A stretch of 64,000 nucleotides of DNA from Sphingobium sp. JS3065 (GCF_026427355.1 NZ_CP102664.1:558001-622000); one strand, 5' to 3'. Counted from the stretch's first letter, positions 27,874 through 37,836 are shown. A program made the numbers and translations. The notes: a model not told the origin generated them from the letters alone.

Positions 27874-28719
27874 ATGCTCAACGCCCTATCCGTTGACGTC
27901 GAGGACTGGTTCCAGGTCGGCGCGTTCGAGCGCACGATCCGGCGCGAGGATTGGGCGGGGCTGACCCATCGCGTCGAACGCAACACCGATGCGGTGCTGG
28001 CGCTTTTCGATGAGGCCGGGGTCAAGGCAACCTTTTTCACGCTAGGCTGGGTGGCGGAGCGCTATCCGGCGCTGATGCGGCGCATCGTCGAGGCGGGGCA
28101 TGAGGTCGCCAGCCACGGCTATGACCATCGGCGGATATTCACCTTCGACGGAGCGCAGTTCCGGGCCGACTTGCGCCGCTCGCGCGCGATATTGGAGGAT
28201 GCGACCGGGCAGGCCGTGACCGGCTATCGCGCGCCGAGCTTCTCCATCGACCGGCGCGTTCCCTGGGCGCATGAGGTGCTGGCCGAGGAAGGCTATGCCT
28301 ATAGCAGCAGCGTCGCACCGATCCGGCACGATCATTATGGCTGGCCGGAAAGCCCGCGCTTCGCATGGAAGCCGGTGGCGGGGGCGCCTCTGGTCGAGTT
28401 GCCGGTGACGACGGCGAAGCTGGCGGGGCGAACGCTGGCGGCGGGGGGAGGCGGCTTTTTCCGGCTGCTGCCCTATGGCTTTTCGCGCTGGGCCATCCGG
28501 CAGGTCAATAGGCGCGACCGGCGGCCCGCGATCATCTATTTCCATCCATGGGAGATCGATCCGGACCAGCCGCGTGTGGAGGATGCGCCACGACGTTCGC
28601 GCTTTCGCCATTACACCAATCTTTCCGGCATGGCGGGCAAGCTGCGCCGCCTGACGCGGGATTTCGCCTGGACGCGGGTGGATGTCCTTGCCGCGCAGGA
28701 AGCGGAGCGGGCGAGGTGA
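27874..28719 (+). CDS. XrtA-associated polysaccharide deacetylase
   Basis: A 281-residue carbohydrate esterase family 4 (NodB-like) protein with no signal peptide. It opens MLNALSVDVEDWFQV, which supplies the catalytic and metal Asp residues, and has ASHGYDHRRIF with the metal-binding His-X3-His. YRAPSFSI and the later FHPWEIDPDQPR motif (catalytic His) complete the site, followed by the DUF3473-type C terminus. It probably removes acetyl groups from amino sugars of the polymer or its precursors, leaving amines that neighbouring transferases could modify. It overlaps the FemAB gene by one base. Confidence 0.94.
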   Translation: MLNALSVDVEDWFQVGAFERTIRREDWAGLTHRVERNTDAVLALFDEAGVKATFFTLGWVAERYPALMRRIVEAGHEVASHGYDHRRIFTFDGAQFRADLRRSRAILEDATGQAVTGYRAPSFSIDRRVPWAHEVLAEEGYAYSSSVAPIRHDHYGWPESPRFAWKPVAGAPLVELPVTTAKLAGRTLAAGGGGFFRLLPYGFSRWAIRQVNRRDRRPAIIYFHPWEIDPDQPRVEDAPRRSRFRHYTNLSGMAGKLRRLTRDFAWTRVDVLAAQEAERAR

Positions 28720-29777
28720 TGGCCGGGGAGATATTGGTCAAGTCGCTCGATCTGGCCGATCCGGCGCAGCGGTCGGCGGCGGATGCGTTCGTGATGGCGC
28801 ATCCGGAGGGCACGCCCTTTCATCGTCCGGCTTGGCTGCGGGGCGTCGAGCGGGGGACGGGCAATCGGGCGCATATGCTGGCCGCAATCGCGCCGTCGGG
28901 GCAGATCGTCGGGCTGTTGCCGCTGCATCACATCAAGAGCGCCCTGTTCGGGCAGGCTTTGGTGTCGTCGGGTTTCGCCGTCGATGGCGGGATTCTCGCG
29001 AGCGATCCGGCAGTCGTTGGCGCGCTGGCCGTGGCTTGCGAGGGCATGGTGCGGGATGGCCGCATCGGTTCTGCGGAATTGCGCGGCGGGCCGGTGCCGG
29101 GTGAGGGCTGGGCATTGCATGAGGGCAGTCATCTCGGCTTCGCGCGACCGATTGCGGATGATGATGAGGCGGAACTGCTGGCCGTGCCGCGCAAGCATCG
29201 CGCCGAACTGCGCAAGGCCTTGTCGAACCCGGACCTGCGCGTCGAGATCGGGCGGGAGGCGCGGCATCTGAAGGCGCATTATCGCGTCTATTCGGAAAGC
29301 GTGCGTAATCTCGGTACGCCGGTCTTTCCGGCGCGGTTGTTTCGCGAAGCGCTGACGGCTTTTGGCGAGGATGCCGACATTCTGGTCGTTCATGAGGGCG
29401 AGCGGCCGGTTTCAGCAGTGCTGACCCTCTATCATCGGGGGCGGGTGCTGCCCTTCTGGGGTGGCGGGACCGCGGATGCGCGGCGTCTGCGATCCAATGA
29501 ACTCATGTATTACCGGTTGATGAGCCATGGCCGGGCGCGGGGCATGAACGTCTTCGATTTCGGGCGGTCCAAGACGGGCAGCGGTCAGGCGGCCTGGAAG
29601 AAGAGCTTCGGCTTCGATCCTGTGCCGCTTTCCTATCATAGCTGGTCTGCGACCGGCGAACGGCGCGACATCAATCCCAACAGCGCGCAATATCAACGGC
29701 GGATCGACCTTTGGAAGAAACTGCCCTTGCCAGTCGCGAACCTTGTCGGCCCTTTCATCGCGCGGGGGTTGGGGTGA
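28719..29777 (+). CDS. FemAB-family protein, XrtA/PEP-CTERM system-associated
   Basis: A 352-residue protein with two GNAT-like halves, of the FemAB-related family tied to exosortase A loci. Visible family features are HPEGTPFHRPAWLRGVE near the N terminus, PRKHRAELRKAL, and the C-terminal LPFWGGGTADARRLRSNELMYYRLM and FDFGRSKTGSGQAAWKKSFGF. Canonical FemAB proteins transfer amino acids from aminoacyl-tRNA. Here the acceptor may be the polymer, but no direct evidence is visible. It starts in a TGATG overlap with the deacetylase. Confidence 0.9.
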   Translation: MAGEILVKSLDLADPAQRSAADAFVMAHPEGTPFHRPAWLRGVERGTGNRAHMLAAIAPSGQIVGLLPLHHIKSALFGQALVSSGFAVDGGILASDPAVVGALAVACEGMVRDGRIGSAELRGGPVPGEGWALHEGSHLGFARPIADDDEAELLAVPRKHRAELRKALSNPDLRVEIGREARHLKAHYRVYSESVRNLGTPVFPARLFREALTAFGEDADILVVHEGERPVSAVLTLYHRGRVLPFWGGGTADARRLRSNELMYYRLMSHGRARGMNVFDFGRSKTGSGQAAWKKSFGFDPVPLSYHSWSATGERRDINPNSAQYQRRIDLWKKLPLPVANLVGPFIARGLG

Positions 29778-31000
29778 CGGGGGAAATTCTCTTTCTCTGC
29801 CATCGCATTCCCTTTCCGCCGGATCGGGGGGACAAGATCCGCTCCTATCATCTGCTGGAGCGGATGGCGCAGATCGCGCCGGTCCATGTCGGCTGCTTCG
29901 CAGATGATACGCGGGACATGGGGTTCGCGCCCGACATGGCGAAGCTGACCGCCAGCCAGTATGTGCTGATGCGGGACCGTTCGCGCATGGTGGCGGGCCT
30001 GAAGGGTCTGGCGACGGGGCAGTCGCTGCTGGTGTCGCTGTTCGATCATCCGGGGCTGCATCGCTGGGTGGCGAAGCTGCTGGCGGAGCGGCCCATCAAG
30101 GCAGTCGTCACTTATTCGGCGCAGATGGCGCATTTCGTGCCGGTGCTGCCCGAAGGGGTGCGCTTCGTCATGGATTTCGTGGATTTCGATTCTGCCAAAT
30201 ATGCCGCTTATGGTGCGCAAGGGTCCGGCCCGATGGCCTGGATCAACCGGCGCGAGGGGCGCGTATTGCTCGATTTCGAGCGGAAGGTGGCGGAACGCGC
30301 CGATCTTTGCGCTTTCGTGAGCGAGGCGGAGGCGGCCCTGTTCCGGCAGGCCAGCGGGCTTGGCGCGGATCGCATCGTCGGGATCGATAATGGCGTGGCG
30401 CTGGATTATTTCGATCCGGTGGCGGATTTTCCTTCGGTGGAGCGCGGGAATGGGCCGCTGCTCGTCTTCACCGGGCAGATGGACTACCGCCCCAATGTAG
30501 AGGCGGTGGAGAGCTTCGCCCACGAAACCCTGCCCGCCGTTCGCGCCCAATGCCCGGAGGCGGTTTTCGCGATTGTGGGCCGCAATCCGTCTCAATCGGT
30601 TCGGGCGCTGGCGGCGCTTCCCGGTGTGATCGTGACCGGGGCCGTGCCCGATGTACGCGGCTGGCTGGCGTCGGCGGATGTGGTGGTGGCGCCGCTGCGG
30701 ATTGCGCGGGGCATCCAGAACAAGGTGCTGGAGGCGATGGCGATGGCGCGGCCCGTCGTCGCGTCGCCGCAAGCCGCCGAAGGGATCGACGCTCAGGATG
30801 AGGAGCATCTGCTGATTGCCGCCGATCCGGCGCAGGAAGCGGAGAAGATCGTCGCCTTGCTGTCGGACAAGGACCATGCCGAACGTCTCGGTCGGGCGGC
30901 GCGGGCGCGGATGGAGGAGCGCTATCGCTGGTCCGCCACGCTGGCCAGGTTGCCGGACATGCTGTTCGGATCGTCACCTGCCGATATGAGGGCAGCATGA
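29774..31000 (+). CDS. Glycosyltransferase, XrtA/PEP-CTERM system-associated
   Basis: A 408-residue GT-B fold glycosyltransferase (GT4-like). It begins GTG (VTGEILFLCHRIPFPPDRGDKIRSYH), the marker N-terminus of the exosortase-associated subfamily, in a four-base overlap with femAB. The C-terminal nucleotide-sugar domain has FTGQMDYRPNVEAV, AIVGRNPS and ARGIQNKVLEAMAMARPVVAS, with the conserved Glu of the EX7E region. It adds a sugar to the lipid-linked repeat unit; donor and linkage are not predictable. Confidence 0.92.
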   Translation: MTGEILFLCHRIPFPPDRGDKIRSYHLLERMAQIAPVHVGCFADDTRDMGFAPDMAKLTASQYVLMRDRSRMVAGLKGLATGQSLLVSLFDHPGLHRWVAKLLAERPIKAVVTYSAQMAHFVPVLPEGVRFVMDFVDFDSAKYAAYGAQGSGPMAWINRREGRVLLDFERKVAERADLCAFVSEAEAALFRQASGLGADRIVGIDNGVALDYFDPVADFPSVERGNGPLLVFTGQMDYRPNVEAVESFAHETLPAVRAQCPEAVFAIVGRNPSQSVRALAALPGVIVTGAVPDVRGWLASADVVVAPLRIARGIQNKVLEAMAMARPVVASPQAAEGIDAQDEEHLLIAADPAQEAEKIVALLSDKDHAERLGRAARARMEERYRWSATLARLPDMLFGSSPADMRAA

Positions 31001-32520
31001 CCGAGCGCGTCTTGTCCATGAAGCCGGGGGTCGAGCTTGCTGGCTGGCGCGGTCATCTGACGGCGCTCGCGATCATCGCCTTCACCATATTGGCGCTGTT
31101 TTATCGCGATATGCTGGGCATGATGGCGATCTGGTGGAACGCTTCCACCTACGGCCATTGCCTGTTCATTCCCATCCTGGTCGCATGGCTGGTGCAGCAG
31201 CGCCTGCCAGGCCTTCGCCGGTTGGAGCCGACCGCCTGGGCGCCGGGGCTGATCTGGCTGGGGCTAGGGGCCTTTGCCTGGTTGCTTGGCGCGGCGGCAG
31301 GGGTGGCCGTGGTTCGCCACGGCGCGCTGATCCTGATGTTGCAGGGTTCGGTGATCGCATTGCTCGGTCCGGCCGTGTCGCGTGCCTTGCTGTTTCCGCT
31401 GTTCTACGCCTTCTTCATGGTGCCCTTCGGTGAGGAGATCGTCGCGCCCCTGCAATTGGTGACGGCGCATATCAGCATGGTCCTGCTCCATGTGACCGGC
31501 ATTCCCGCGCAGATGCAGGGCATCTTCATCACCACGCCCAATGGCTATTTCGAGGTGGCGGAGGCCTGTTCCGGCGCCAAGTTCGTGATCGCCATGTCGG
31601 CTTATGGCCTGCTGGTCTGCAATGTCTGCTTCACCAGTTGGAAACGGCGGATCGTCTTCATGGTTGGAGCCTTGTCGCTGTCCATCCTGGCGAACGGCGT
31701 GCGGGCCTTCGCAACGATCTTCGTCGCTGAAATGACGACCATCGATGCGGCGGCGGGTTTCGATCATGTCGTCTATGGCTGGGTCTTCTTTGCCGTCGTC
31801 ATGACGCTGGTGATGGCCGCAGCCTGGCCCTTTTTCGACCGCAAGCCTGGCGATCCCTGGTTCGATCCGGAACGGCTGCGGGCCAGGGGCGGTTCGGGCA
31901 CAGGCCTGATAGCGGGCGGCGCGGTGGCGATCGTCGTCGCGGCGCCGCTTTGGCTGGCGGCCAGCGCCGCAGCGGGAGAGCCTCTGCGGGGAGCGCCCGC
32001 CATGCCGCGGGTGAAGGGCTGGGCGTCGAGCGATGAAGGCCCGCTCCATCCATGGCGGCCGCGCTTCGACGGCGCCGATTATCGGGTCATGGCGCGGTAT
32101 CGCAACGCAGCGGGGCAGGTCGTCGACCTCGCCATCGCCACCTTCGACCGGCAGGATGAAGGCCGCGAGCTGGTGGGCTTCGCACAGGGCGCCGCCGACC
32201 CCGACGGCGACTGGACATGGTCGCAGCCGGCTCCTGCACCGGCTGACGCGCGGGGCGAGCAGATCACCGGTCCGGGTCGCGTGGTGCGCCATGTGGTGAG
32301 CTTCTATGTCGTTGGAACGGCGCGTCCGACCGGCAGCGGCCATCTGGTCAAGCTGGAGACGATGAAGGCCCGGTTGTTGGGTGGCGACCAGCGCGCCGCC
32401 GCCATCCTCGTCTCGGCGGAAGAAGGGGAAGGACGGGCGTCCGACGCCGCCATCCGCGCCTTTCTCCACGATCTGGGCGATGTGAAGGATTTGGCTGACC
32501 GCAGCCTCAGAACCCGCTAA
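30997..32520 (+). CDS. xrtA: Exosortase A with fused EpsI domain
   Basis: A 507-residue integral-membrane protein. Residues ~20-290 hold about eight membrane helices and the exosortase catalytic triad: Cys191 in EACSGAK, Arg236 in NGVRAF and His257 in FDHVVYGW. Exosortase A recognises C-terminal PEP-CTERM signals and is thought to process and attach such proteins to polymer or the cell surface. The C-terminal ~170 residues after one more helix are an EpsI domain (LHPWRPRFDGADYRVMARY). No PEP-CTERM protein is encoded in the window, so its substrates must lie elsewhere. Confidence 0.96.
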   Translation: MTERVLSMKPGVELAGWRGHLTALAIIAFTILALFYRDMLGMMAIWWNASTYGHCLFIPILVAWLVQQRLPGLRRLEPTAWAPGLIWLGLGAFAWLLGAAAGVAVVRHGALILMLQGSVIALLGPAVSRALLFPLFYAFFMVPFGEEIVAPLQLVTAHISMVLLHVTGIPAQMQGIFITTPNGYFEVAEACSGAKFVIAMSAYGLLVCNVCFTSWKRRIVFMVGALSLSILANGVRAFATIFVAEMTTIDAAAGFDHVVYGWVFFAVVMTLVMAAAWPFFDRKPGDPWFDPERLRARGGSGTGLIAGGAVAIVVAAPLWLAASAAAGEPLRGAPAMPRVKGWASSDEGPLHPWRPRFDGADYRVMARYRNAAGQVVDLAIATFDRQDEGRELVGFAQGAADPDGDWTWSQPAPAPADARGEQITGPGRVVRHVVSFYVVGTARPTGSGHLVKLETMKARLLGGDQRAAAILVSAEEGEGRASDAAIRAFLHDLGDVKDLADRSLRTR

Positions 32521-32531
32521 AGCCTGTTCGC

Positions 32532-34427
32532 ATGTGCGGAATAGCGGGCATCTTCCACCTTGAAACGGCCAAGCCGGTCGATCCGGCGCGGGTCGGGCTG
32601 ATGCTGGACGCCATGCCGTGGCGCGGGCCGGACGACAGCGGCATCTGGACCGCGCCGGGCGTGGGGCTGGGGCATCTGCGCCTGTCGATCATCGACCTTG
32701 GCAGCGGCGCGCAGCCCATGCTGACGGAGGATGAAAGTCTCGCCGTCGTCTTCAATGGCGAGATCTACAATTTCATGGAGGTCCGGGCGGAACTGGAGGC
32801 CAAGGGCCATGTCTTCCGCACGAACAGCGACACCGAAGTCATCCTGCACGGCTATCGTCAATGGGGCGAGGCCTGTGTCGAGAAGTTCAACGGCATGTTC
32901 GCCTTTGCCCTGTTCGATGCGCGGGCGCAGTCGCTCTGGCTGGTGCGCGACCGGTTGGGGGTGAAGCCGCTTCATTATGCGCTGCTGTCGGACGGCAGCC
33001 TGATTTTCGGGTCGGAATTGAAGAGCCTGCTCGCCCATCCGCTGCTGCGGCGCGCGCCGGACCTGTCGGCTGTCGAGGATTATCTCGCTTACGGTTACGT
33101 GCCCGACGATGCCTGCATGGTCGCGGGCGTGCGCAAGCTTGGGGCGGGGGAAACTTTGCGGATCGTGCGCGGAAGGCCTCTGCCTCAGCCGCAGCGCTAT
33201 TGGGATGTCAGCTTTGCCGACCGCAGCAAGGCGAAACCGGAAGCGCTGGAAGAGGAACTGGTCGCGCTGATGCGGCAAGCGGTGCGGTCCCGCATGGTGG
33301 CGGACGTGCCGCTCGGCGCCTTCCTGTCGGGCGGGGTCGACAGCAGCAGCGTCGTCGCGCTGATGGCCGAAGCGTCGAAGCAGGCGGTCAAGACCTGCAC
33401 CATCGGTTTCGACGTCAGGGAATTGGACGAAACCGCCCATGCCGACCGGATTGCGCGGCGCTTCGCCACCGATCATCGCACGCGGATCGTGTCCCCGGAT
33501 GATTATGGGCTGATCGATACGCTCGCCCTGCATTTCGATGAACCTTTTGCCGATGCCTCGGCGCTGCCGACCTATCGGGTATGCGAACTGGCGCGGGAGC
33601 AGGTGACGGTCGCGCTGTCGGGCGACGGCGCGGATGAGGCCTTTGCGGGCTATAGGCGGCATCGTTTCCAGATGCAGGGGGAACGGTTGCGCGGGCTGAT
33701 CCCGGCTTCGGTGCGCCAGCCCTTGTTCGGGACGCTGGGGCGCTATTATCCCAAGGCCGACTGGGCGCCGCGGGCCTTGCGGGCCAAGTCGACTTTCCTT
33801 GAACTCGCGGGCGAGGGCGGGGAAGCCTATGCCGCTTCGGTCGGGGTGACGCCACATGCCTTGCGGCAGAAGCTGTTCAGCCAGGATATGAAGACGCGGC
33901 TCGGCGCCTATCGGGCTGAGGACCGCTACATCAAGACCATGGCGGAGGCGCCTGCCCGCGATCCGCTGGACCGGGCGCAATATGCCGATATCCGCATCTG
34001 GCTGCCCGGCGACATATTGACCAAGACCGACCGGATGAGCATGGCCGTCAGCCTGGAAGCGCGTGAGCCTTTGCTCGACCACCGGCTGGTCGAGTTCGCC
34101 GCCCGCTTGCCGGTCGCCCAGCGGATTCGCGGCAATAGCGGCAAATATCTCATGAAGAAGGCGATGGAGCCTTATCTGCCGCAGGACATTCTCTACCGGC
34201 CGAAAATGGGCTTCGTCACGCCGATCAGCGCCTGGTTCCGCGGGCCCCTCGCCGGGGAGGCGACGGCGATTGCGGGAGGGTCGGCGCTGGCGAAGACCGG
34301 CTGGTTCGATACCAGGATGCTGGGCAAGGTGGCCGCCGATCACAAGGCTGGTCTGGCCGATCATGGCCGGCTGCTGTGGCAGTTGCTGATGTTGGACAAG
34401 GCCTTGACCGGGCTGTTCAGCCTTTGA
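32532..34427 (+). CDS. XrtA/PEP-CTERM system amidotransferase (asparagine synthase-like)
   Basis: A 631-residue class II glutamine amidotransferase of the AsnB type. It begins MCGIAGIF, with Cys2 as the glutaminase nucleophile, and has NGEIYNF and DTEVILHGY. The synthase domain PP-loop is LSGGVDSSSVVAL. It corresponds to the exosortase-associated amidotransferase family. The likely job is to amidate a carboxylate, for example a uronic acid of the polymer, with glutamine nitrogen and ATP; the acceptor is an inference. It starts 12 bases after xrtA. Confidence 0.94.
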   Translation: MCGIAGIFHLETAKPVDPARVGLMLDAMPWRGPDDSGIWTAPGVGLGHLRLSIIDLGSGAQPMLTEDESLAVVFNGEIYNFMEVRAELEAKGHVFRTNSDTEVILHGYRQWGEACVEKFNGMFAFALFDARAQSLWLVRDRLGVKPLHYALLSDGSLIFGSELKSLLAHPLLRRAPDLSAVEDYLAYGYVPDDACMVAGVRKLGAGETLRIVRGRPLPQPQRYWDVSFADRSKAKPEALEEELVALMRQAVRSRMVADVPLGAFLSGGVDSSSVVALMAEASKQAVKTCTIGFDVRELDETAHADRIARRFATDHRTRIVSPDDYGLIDTLALHFDEPFADASALPTYRVCELAREQVTVALSGDGADEAFAGYRRHRFQMQGERLRGLIPASVRQPLFGTLGRYYPKADWAPRALRAKSTFLELAGEGGEAYAASVGVTPHALRQKLFSQDMKTRLGAYRAEDRYIKTMAEAPARDPLDRAQYADIRIWLPGDILTKTDRMSMAVSLEAREPLLDHRLVEFAARLPVAQRIRGNSGKYLMKKAMEPYLPQDILYRPKMGFVTPISAWFRGPLAGEATAIAGGSALAKTGWFDTRMLGKVAADHKAGLADHGRLLWQLLMLDKALTGLFSL

Positions 34428-34440
34428 TCGGAGCGATAGG

Positions 34441-34462
34441 CGCTCCGGCCTTCGCGGGAGCA
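34441..34462. repeat. Short hairpin repeat (family B), copy 2
   Basis: CGCTCCGGCCTTCGCGGGAGCA, a near copy of 4340-4361, lies just after the amidotransferase gene. It is one of the few interruptions in the EPS cluster (34428-34539) and may mark an end or processing point in the transcript. Confidence 0.5.
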
Positions 34463-34539
34463 CGATGGATTTCAATCTTGAAAGCCTTCCCAAGGGGTGC
34501 CAACGGAGCGGACACGCTCAAGCTGATCAGGGTCCATAG

Positions 34540-35889
34540 GTGACAGTCTCCAAGGAAATCGTGCGGGTGCGCCTGTACCTGCTGTGTCTGCTGGGGGACA
34601 TGGCGGGGCTTTTCCTGTCCTTTCTGTTGGCCAACCTGCTGGTGCTGGGCGCATTTTCCGGGGAACCGGGCAAGCCCCACGGCCTCATCATGTTCGCCAT
34701 GATCGCGCCGCTCTACGTGCTGCTGGGGGTGCAGGGCGGCGCCTATGGCATCCATATGCTGGAGGATCTGCGGCGCGGCGTCTTCCGGAGTCTTCTGGCT
34801 CTGGCGCAGGCGGCGATGCTGATGCTGCTGATCGTCTATCTGGGCAAGATCGCGGAGCAGCTTTCGCGTCTGACCTTCATCGTGGGCCTTGGCTTTTCGG
34901 CGGTCGGCGTTGCGGTGGTTCGGCTTGCCATCGGCCGCCTGGGCACGCTGCTATTGGGCGAGGTGCCGCATCTGACCGTCGTGATCATGGATGGCGTGGC
35001 GATCGACACAGGCCCGCACATGCATGTGATCGAGGCGGCTGCCGCTGGACTGCACCCCAAGGGGCATGACGCCGACATGGCCGCGCGCCTCGCCGCCGCC
35101 GTTGGCATGGCGGAGCGGGTGATCGTCGCCTGTCCGATGGAGCGGATGAGCGACTGGTCGGTGGCGCTGAAATCGCTCTCCGCACGGGGGGAGATCGTGG
35201 TGCCGGAACTGCTGCGTTTCGCCCCGGCGCGAGTGGACGAATTTGACGGCCAGCCCACGATCATCGTGGCGGGGGGGCCTTTCCAGTTTCGCGATAGGCT
35301 GATCAAGCGTTTCTTCGACATCGTCGTGGCGACGGCGGCGACCATTGCCCTGTCGCCGGTGTTGATCGCGGCGGCGCTGGCGGTGAAGCTGACCAGCCCT
35401 GGCCCGGTCATCTTCCGCCAGCCGCGCATCGGCCGCGATGCCCGGCCGTTCAGCATCTACAAGTTCCGATCGATGCGTACCGAGGCCAGCGATCATAAGG
35501 CGGACAAGCTGACGGGGCGCGACGACGACCGGGTGACGGCGGTCGGCCGTTTCCTGCGCAAGACCAGCATCGATGAACTGCCGCAGCTTTTCAACGTGTT
35601 GCGCGGCGATATGAGCATCGTCGGTCCGCGCCCCCATGCCGCCGCCGCCAAGGCGGGGGACAGCCTCTATTGGGAGGTCGACGATCGCTATTGGGAGCGG
35701 CATTGCATCAAGCCGGGCATGACCGGCCTGGCGCAGGTGCGCGGACATCGCGGATCGACGGACCATCATCAGGATCTGATCGACCGGCTCCAGTCGGACC
35801 TGGAATATGTGACCCAATGGTCGATCTGGCGCGACCTGCGCATTATCGTCGCGACCATCGGCGTGCTGGTGCATCACAAGGCCTATTGA
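34540..35889 (+). CDS. Polyprenyl glycosylphosphotransferase (priming sugar transferase)
   Basis: A 449-residue protein that starts GTG. The N-terminal half has four membrane helices ([67 protein letters not shown]) and a Rossmann-like middle. The C-terminal half is the bacterial sugar transferase domain: [17 protein letters not shown] membrane hairpin, [41 protein letters not shown] and [10 protein letters not shown]. It transfers the first sugar-1-phosphate to undecaprenyl phosphate, like GelB/SpsB of sphingan synthesis or WbaP. It is coupled to the next gene by a TGATG overlap. Confidence 0.95.
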   Translation: MTVSKEIVRVRLYLLCLLGDMAGLFLSFLLANLLVLGAFSGEPGKPHGLIMFAMIAPLYVLLGVQGGAYGIHMLEDLRRGVFRSLLALAQAAMLMLLIVYLGKIAEQLSRLTFIVGLGFSAVGVAVVRLAIGRLGTLLLGEVPHLTVVIMDGVAIDTGPHMHVIEAAAAGLHPKGHDADMAARLAAAVGMAERVIVACPMERMSDWSVALKSLSARGEIVVPELLRFAPARVDEFDGQPTIIVAGGPFQFRDRLIKRFFDIVVATAATIALSPVLIAAALAVKLTSPGPVIFRQPRIGRDARPFSIYKFRSMRTEASDHKADKLTGRDDDRVTAVGRFLRKTSIDELPQLFNVLRGDMSIVGPRPHAAAAKAGDSLYWEVDDRYWERHCIKPGMTGLAQVRGHRGSTDHHQDLIDRLQSDLEYVTQWSIWRDLRIIVATIGVLVHHKAY

Positions 35890-37022
35890 TGGACGCGATC
35901 GATCTTGTCGCCGTGCTGGTTTTGCTGCTGTCGCTGGTGGTGGTGGCGTGGCCGTTTCTTTTCTATCCGCTGATCCTGCGCACCTTGCCGACGCGGCCGG
36001 AACGGCCTGTGGCGGGGCCGACGCCTTCCGCATCGCTCCTCTTCTGCGCCTATAATGAGGCGGCGGCGATGCCGGAAAAGCTCGCCAATCTGGCGATGTT
36101 GAAGGCGCGTTATCCGACCCTCGAAATCCTCTCTTTCGACGATGGCTCCTCGGACGAAACGGCGACGCTGATCGCCGCGCAGGGCGATCTGGTGACGCTG
36201 CTGCGCGGACCGGGGCGGAGCGGGAAGGCGCATGGCATGAAGCTGCTTGCGGCCAGGGCACGGGGCGACGTGCTGATCTTCACCGACGCCAATGTGATGC
36301 TGGACGCCGACGCCATCGCCAACCTGCTGGCCCGCTATGCCGATCCGGAGATTGGCGGCGTGCTGGGATCGCTGCATTATATGGGCGATGGGGAGAGTGC
36401 TACGGCCTCGGTCGGTTCGCTCTACTGGCGGATCGAGGAACGGTTGAAGGACGAGGAATCCCGCACCGGCAATGTGCTGGGGGCGGATGGGTCGATCTTC
36501 TCGATCCGGCGGGCGCTCTATCCGGAGTTTCCCGACAGCGTGCTGGACGATTTGACCGTTTCCATGGCGGTGGTCTTTGCGGGCAAGCGGCTGGTGAAGG
36601 CGAAGAATGTGATCGCCCGCGAGCGGCTGGTGGCGGCGCGAGGCGATGAATATCGCCGTAAGGTCCGCATCGCCGCCCGCGCCTGGCACACGCACAGCCA
36701 TTTGCGGCCGCAATTGCGGCGCATGGCTATGCTGGACCGCTTCAAATATGCCTCGCGCAAGATCGTGCGCTGGTTCGGCGGCCTCTTCATTCTGACAGGG
36801 ATTGTCGCGGCGGGGACGCTGGCGATGCGGATTTCTCCGACGCTCTATATGATCGGCGGATTGACCGGCGTGTTCATTCTCTGGCGCGGCTTGCGCGCCA
36901 GGGGCGGCCCGTTCGCGGCGCTGGTGGACATCCTCATGGCTTATGTCGCGACCCTGCAGGGCGTCTTGAAAGCGATGTCCGGCCGCACCGTCACCATCTG
37001 GAATCCGGCCAAGTCGCGCTGA
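35889..37022 (+). CDS. Membrane glycosyltransferase family 2
   Basis: A 377-residue GT-A fold enzyme. An N-terminal membrane helix (VAVLVLLLSLVVVAWPFLFYPLIL) is followed by FCAYNEAAAMPEKL, DDGSSDET and FTDANVMLD, which carry the nucleotide-sugar and metal aspartates, then GADGSIFSIRR and LDDLTVSMAVVFAGKRL (acceptor Asp-Asp). Two further helices follow near the C terminus (FGGLFILTGIVAAGTLAM; LYMIGGLTGVFILW). It may be processive, but a QXXRW motif was not clearly seen. Confidence 0.92.
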   Translation: MDAIDLVAVLVLLLSLVVVAWPFLFYPLILRTLPTRPERPVAGPTPSASLLFCAYNEAAAMPEKLANLAMLKARYPTLEILSFDDGSSDETATLIAAQGDLVTLLRGPGRSGKAHGMKLLAARARGDVLIFTDANVMLDADAIANLLARYADPEIGGVLGSLHYMGDGESATASVGSLYWRIEERLKDEESRTGNVLGADGSIFSIRRALYPEFPDSVLDDLTVSMAVVFAGKRLVKAKNVIARERLVAARGDEYRRKVRIAARAWHTHSHLRPQLRRMAMLDRFKYASRKIVRWFGGLFILTGIVAAGTLAMRISPTLYMIGGLTGVFILWRGLRARGGPFAALVDILMAYVATLQGVLKAMSGRTVTIWNPAKSR

Positions 37023-37083
37023 TCCCTCTCGCCAAAGCGGCGGCATATTGTATAGGCGACCTACCCTTTAGCGGAGCCAAGGC

Positions 37084-37836
37084 GTGATTACTTTCCAGCG
37101 GGTGGCGAAAGCCGCCGGCAAGCATCTGACCCGGACCATGCTGGCCGTGCGCAAGGCGCTGGGCGGGCGGGCCAACCGGGGATGCCCGGCCTGCGGGCAG
37201 ACGGTGGTGGGATTCTTCCGCTATGGCGACAATGGCGAATGGGGATGCCCGAACTGTGGCGCCTCCCCTCGCGAACGGCTGATGAACCATCTCATCGCAG
37301 GGGAGGTGCTGACCGTGCCGGTAGGGGGCGCGGTGCTGCACCTGGCGCCCAATGAAGCCAGTCTGGTGAAGCGTTTTTCCGCCGCCGCCGATTATACGCC
37401 CGCCGATCTCGATCCCGCCCGCTACTCTGTGCCGAACATGCGGCGCGTCGATCTGATGGCGCTTGACGCCAACGAACGGTACGACCTGTTCTACGCCAGC
37501 CATGTGATGGAGCATGTGCCGGACGATCATGCCGTGCTGCGCAACATCCACCGCGCCCTGAAGCCGGGCGGGGAGGCCTGGCTGATCGTGCCGCTATGGG
37601 ACAAGCCGACCGAGGACGGCAGTTTCGACATCCCTCCACGCGAACGCGAACAGCGCTTCGGCCAGTGGGATCATGTGCGCCAATATGGCCCGGATTTCGC
37701 CGACCGCATCCGCGCTGCGGGTTTCGATCTGGAGGAGATCGACGCCAGCGGGATCGATGCCGATACGCGGCATTATTTTGCGCTGGACGACCGGCTGTTT
37801 CGCGCGCGCAAGCCGCTGGGAAGCGACCCACGGTGA
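37084..37836 (+). CDS. SAM-dependent methyltransferase with N-terminal zinc ribbon
   Basis: A 250-residue protein that starts GTG. Residues ~34-62 contain two CXXC pairs (CPACG and CPNCG), a zinc-ribbon pattern. The class I methyltransferase core follows: VLHLAPNEASL replaces the usual glycine-rich motif I, YDLFYASHVMEHVPDDHAVLRNIHRALKPGGEAW carries motifs II-III (read in parts), and PREREQRFGQWDHVRQYG resembles the substrate loop of sugar methyltransferases. It probably methylates a sugar of the repeat unit. The weak motif I is notable. Confidence 0.82.
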   Translation: MITFQRVAKAAGKHLTRTMLAVRKALGGRANRGCPACGQTVVGFFRYGDNGEWGCPNCGASPRERLMNHLIAGEVLTVPVGGAVLHLAPNEASLVKRFSAAADYTPADLDPARYSVPNMRRVDLMALDANERYDLFYASHVMEHVPDDHAVLRNIHRALKPGGEAWLIVPLWDKPTEDGSFDIPPREREQRFGQWDHVRQYGPDFADRIRAAGFDLEEIDASGIDADTRHYFALDDRLFRARKPLGSDPR

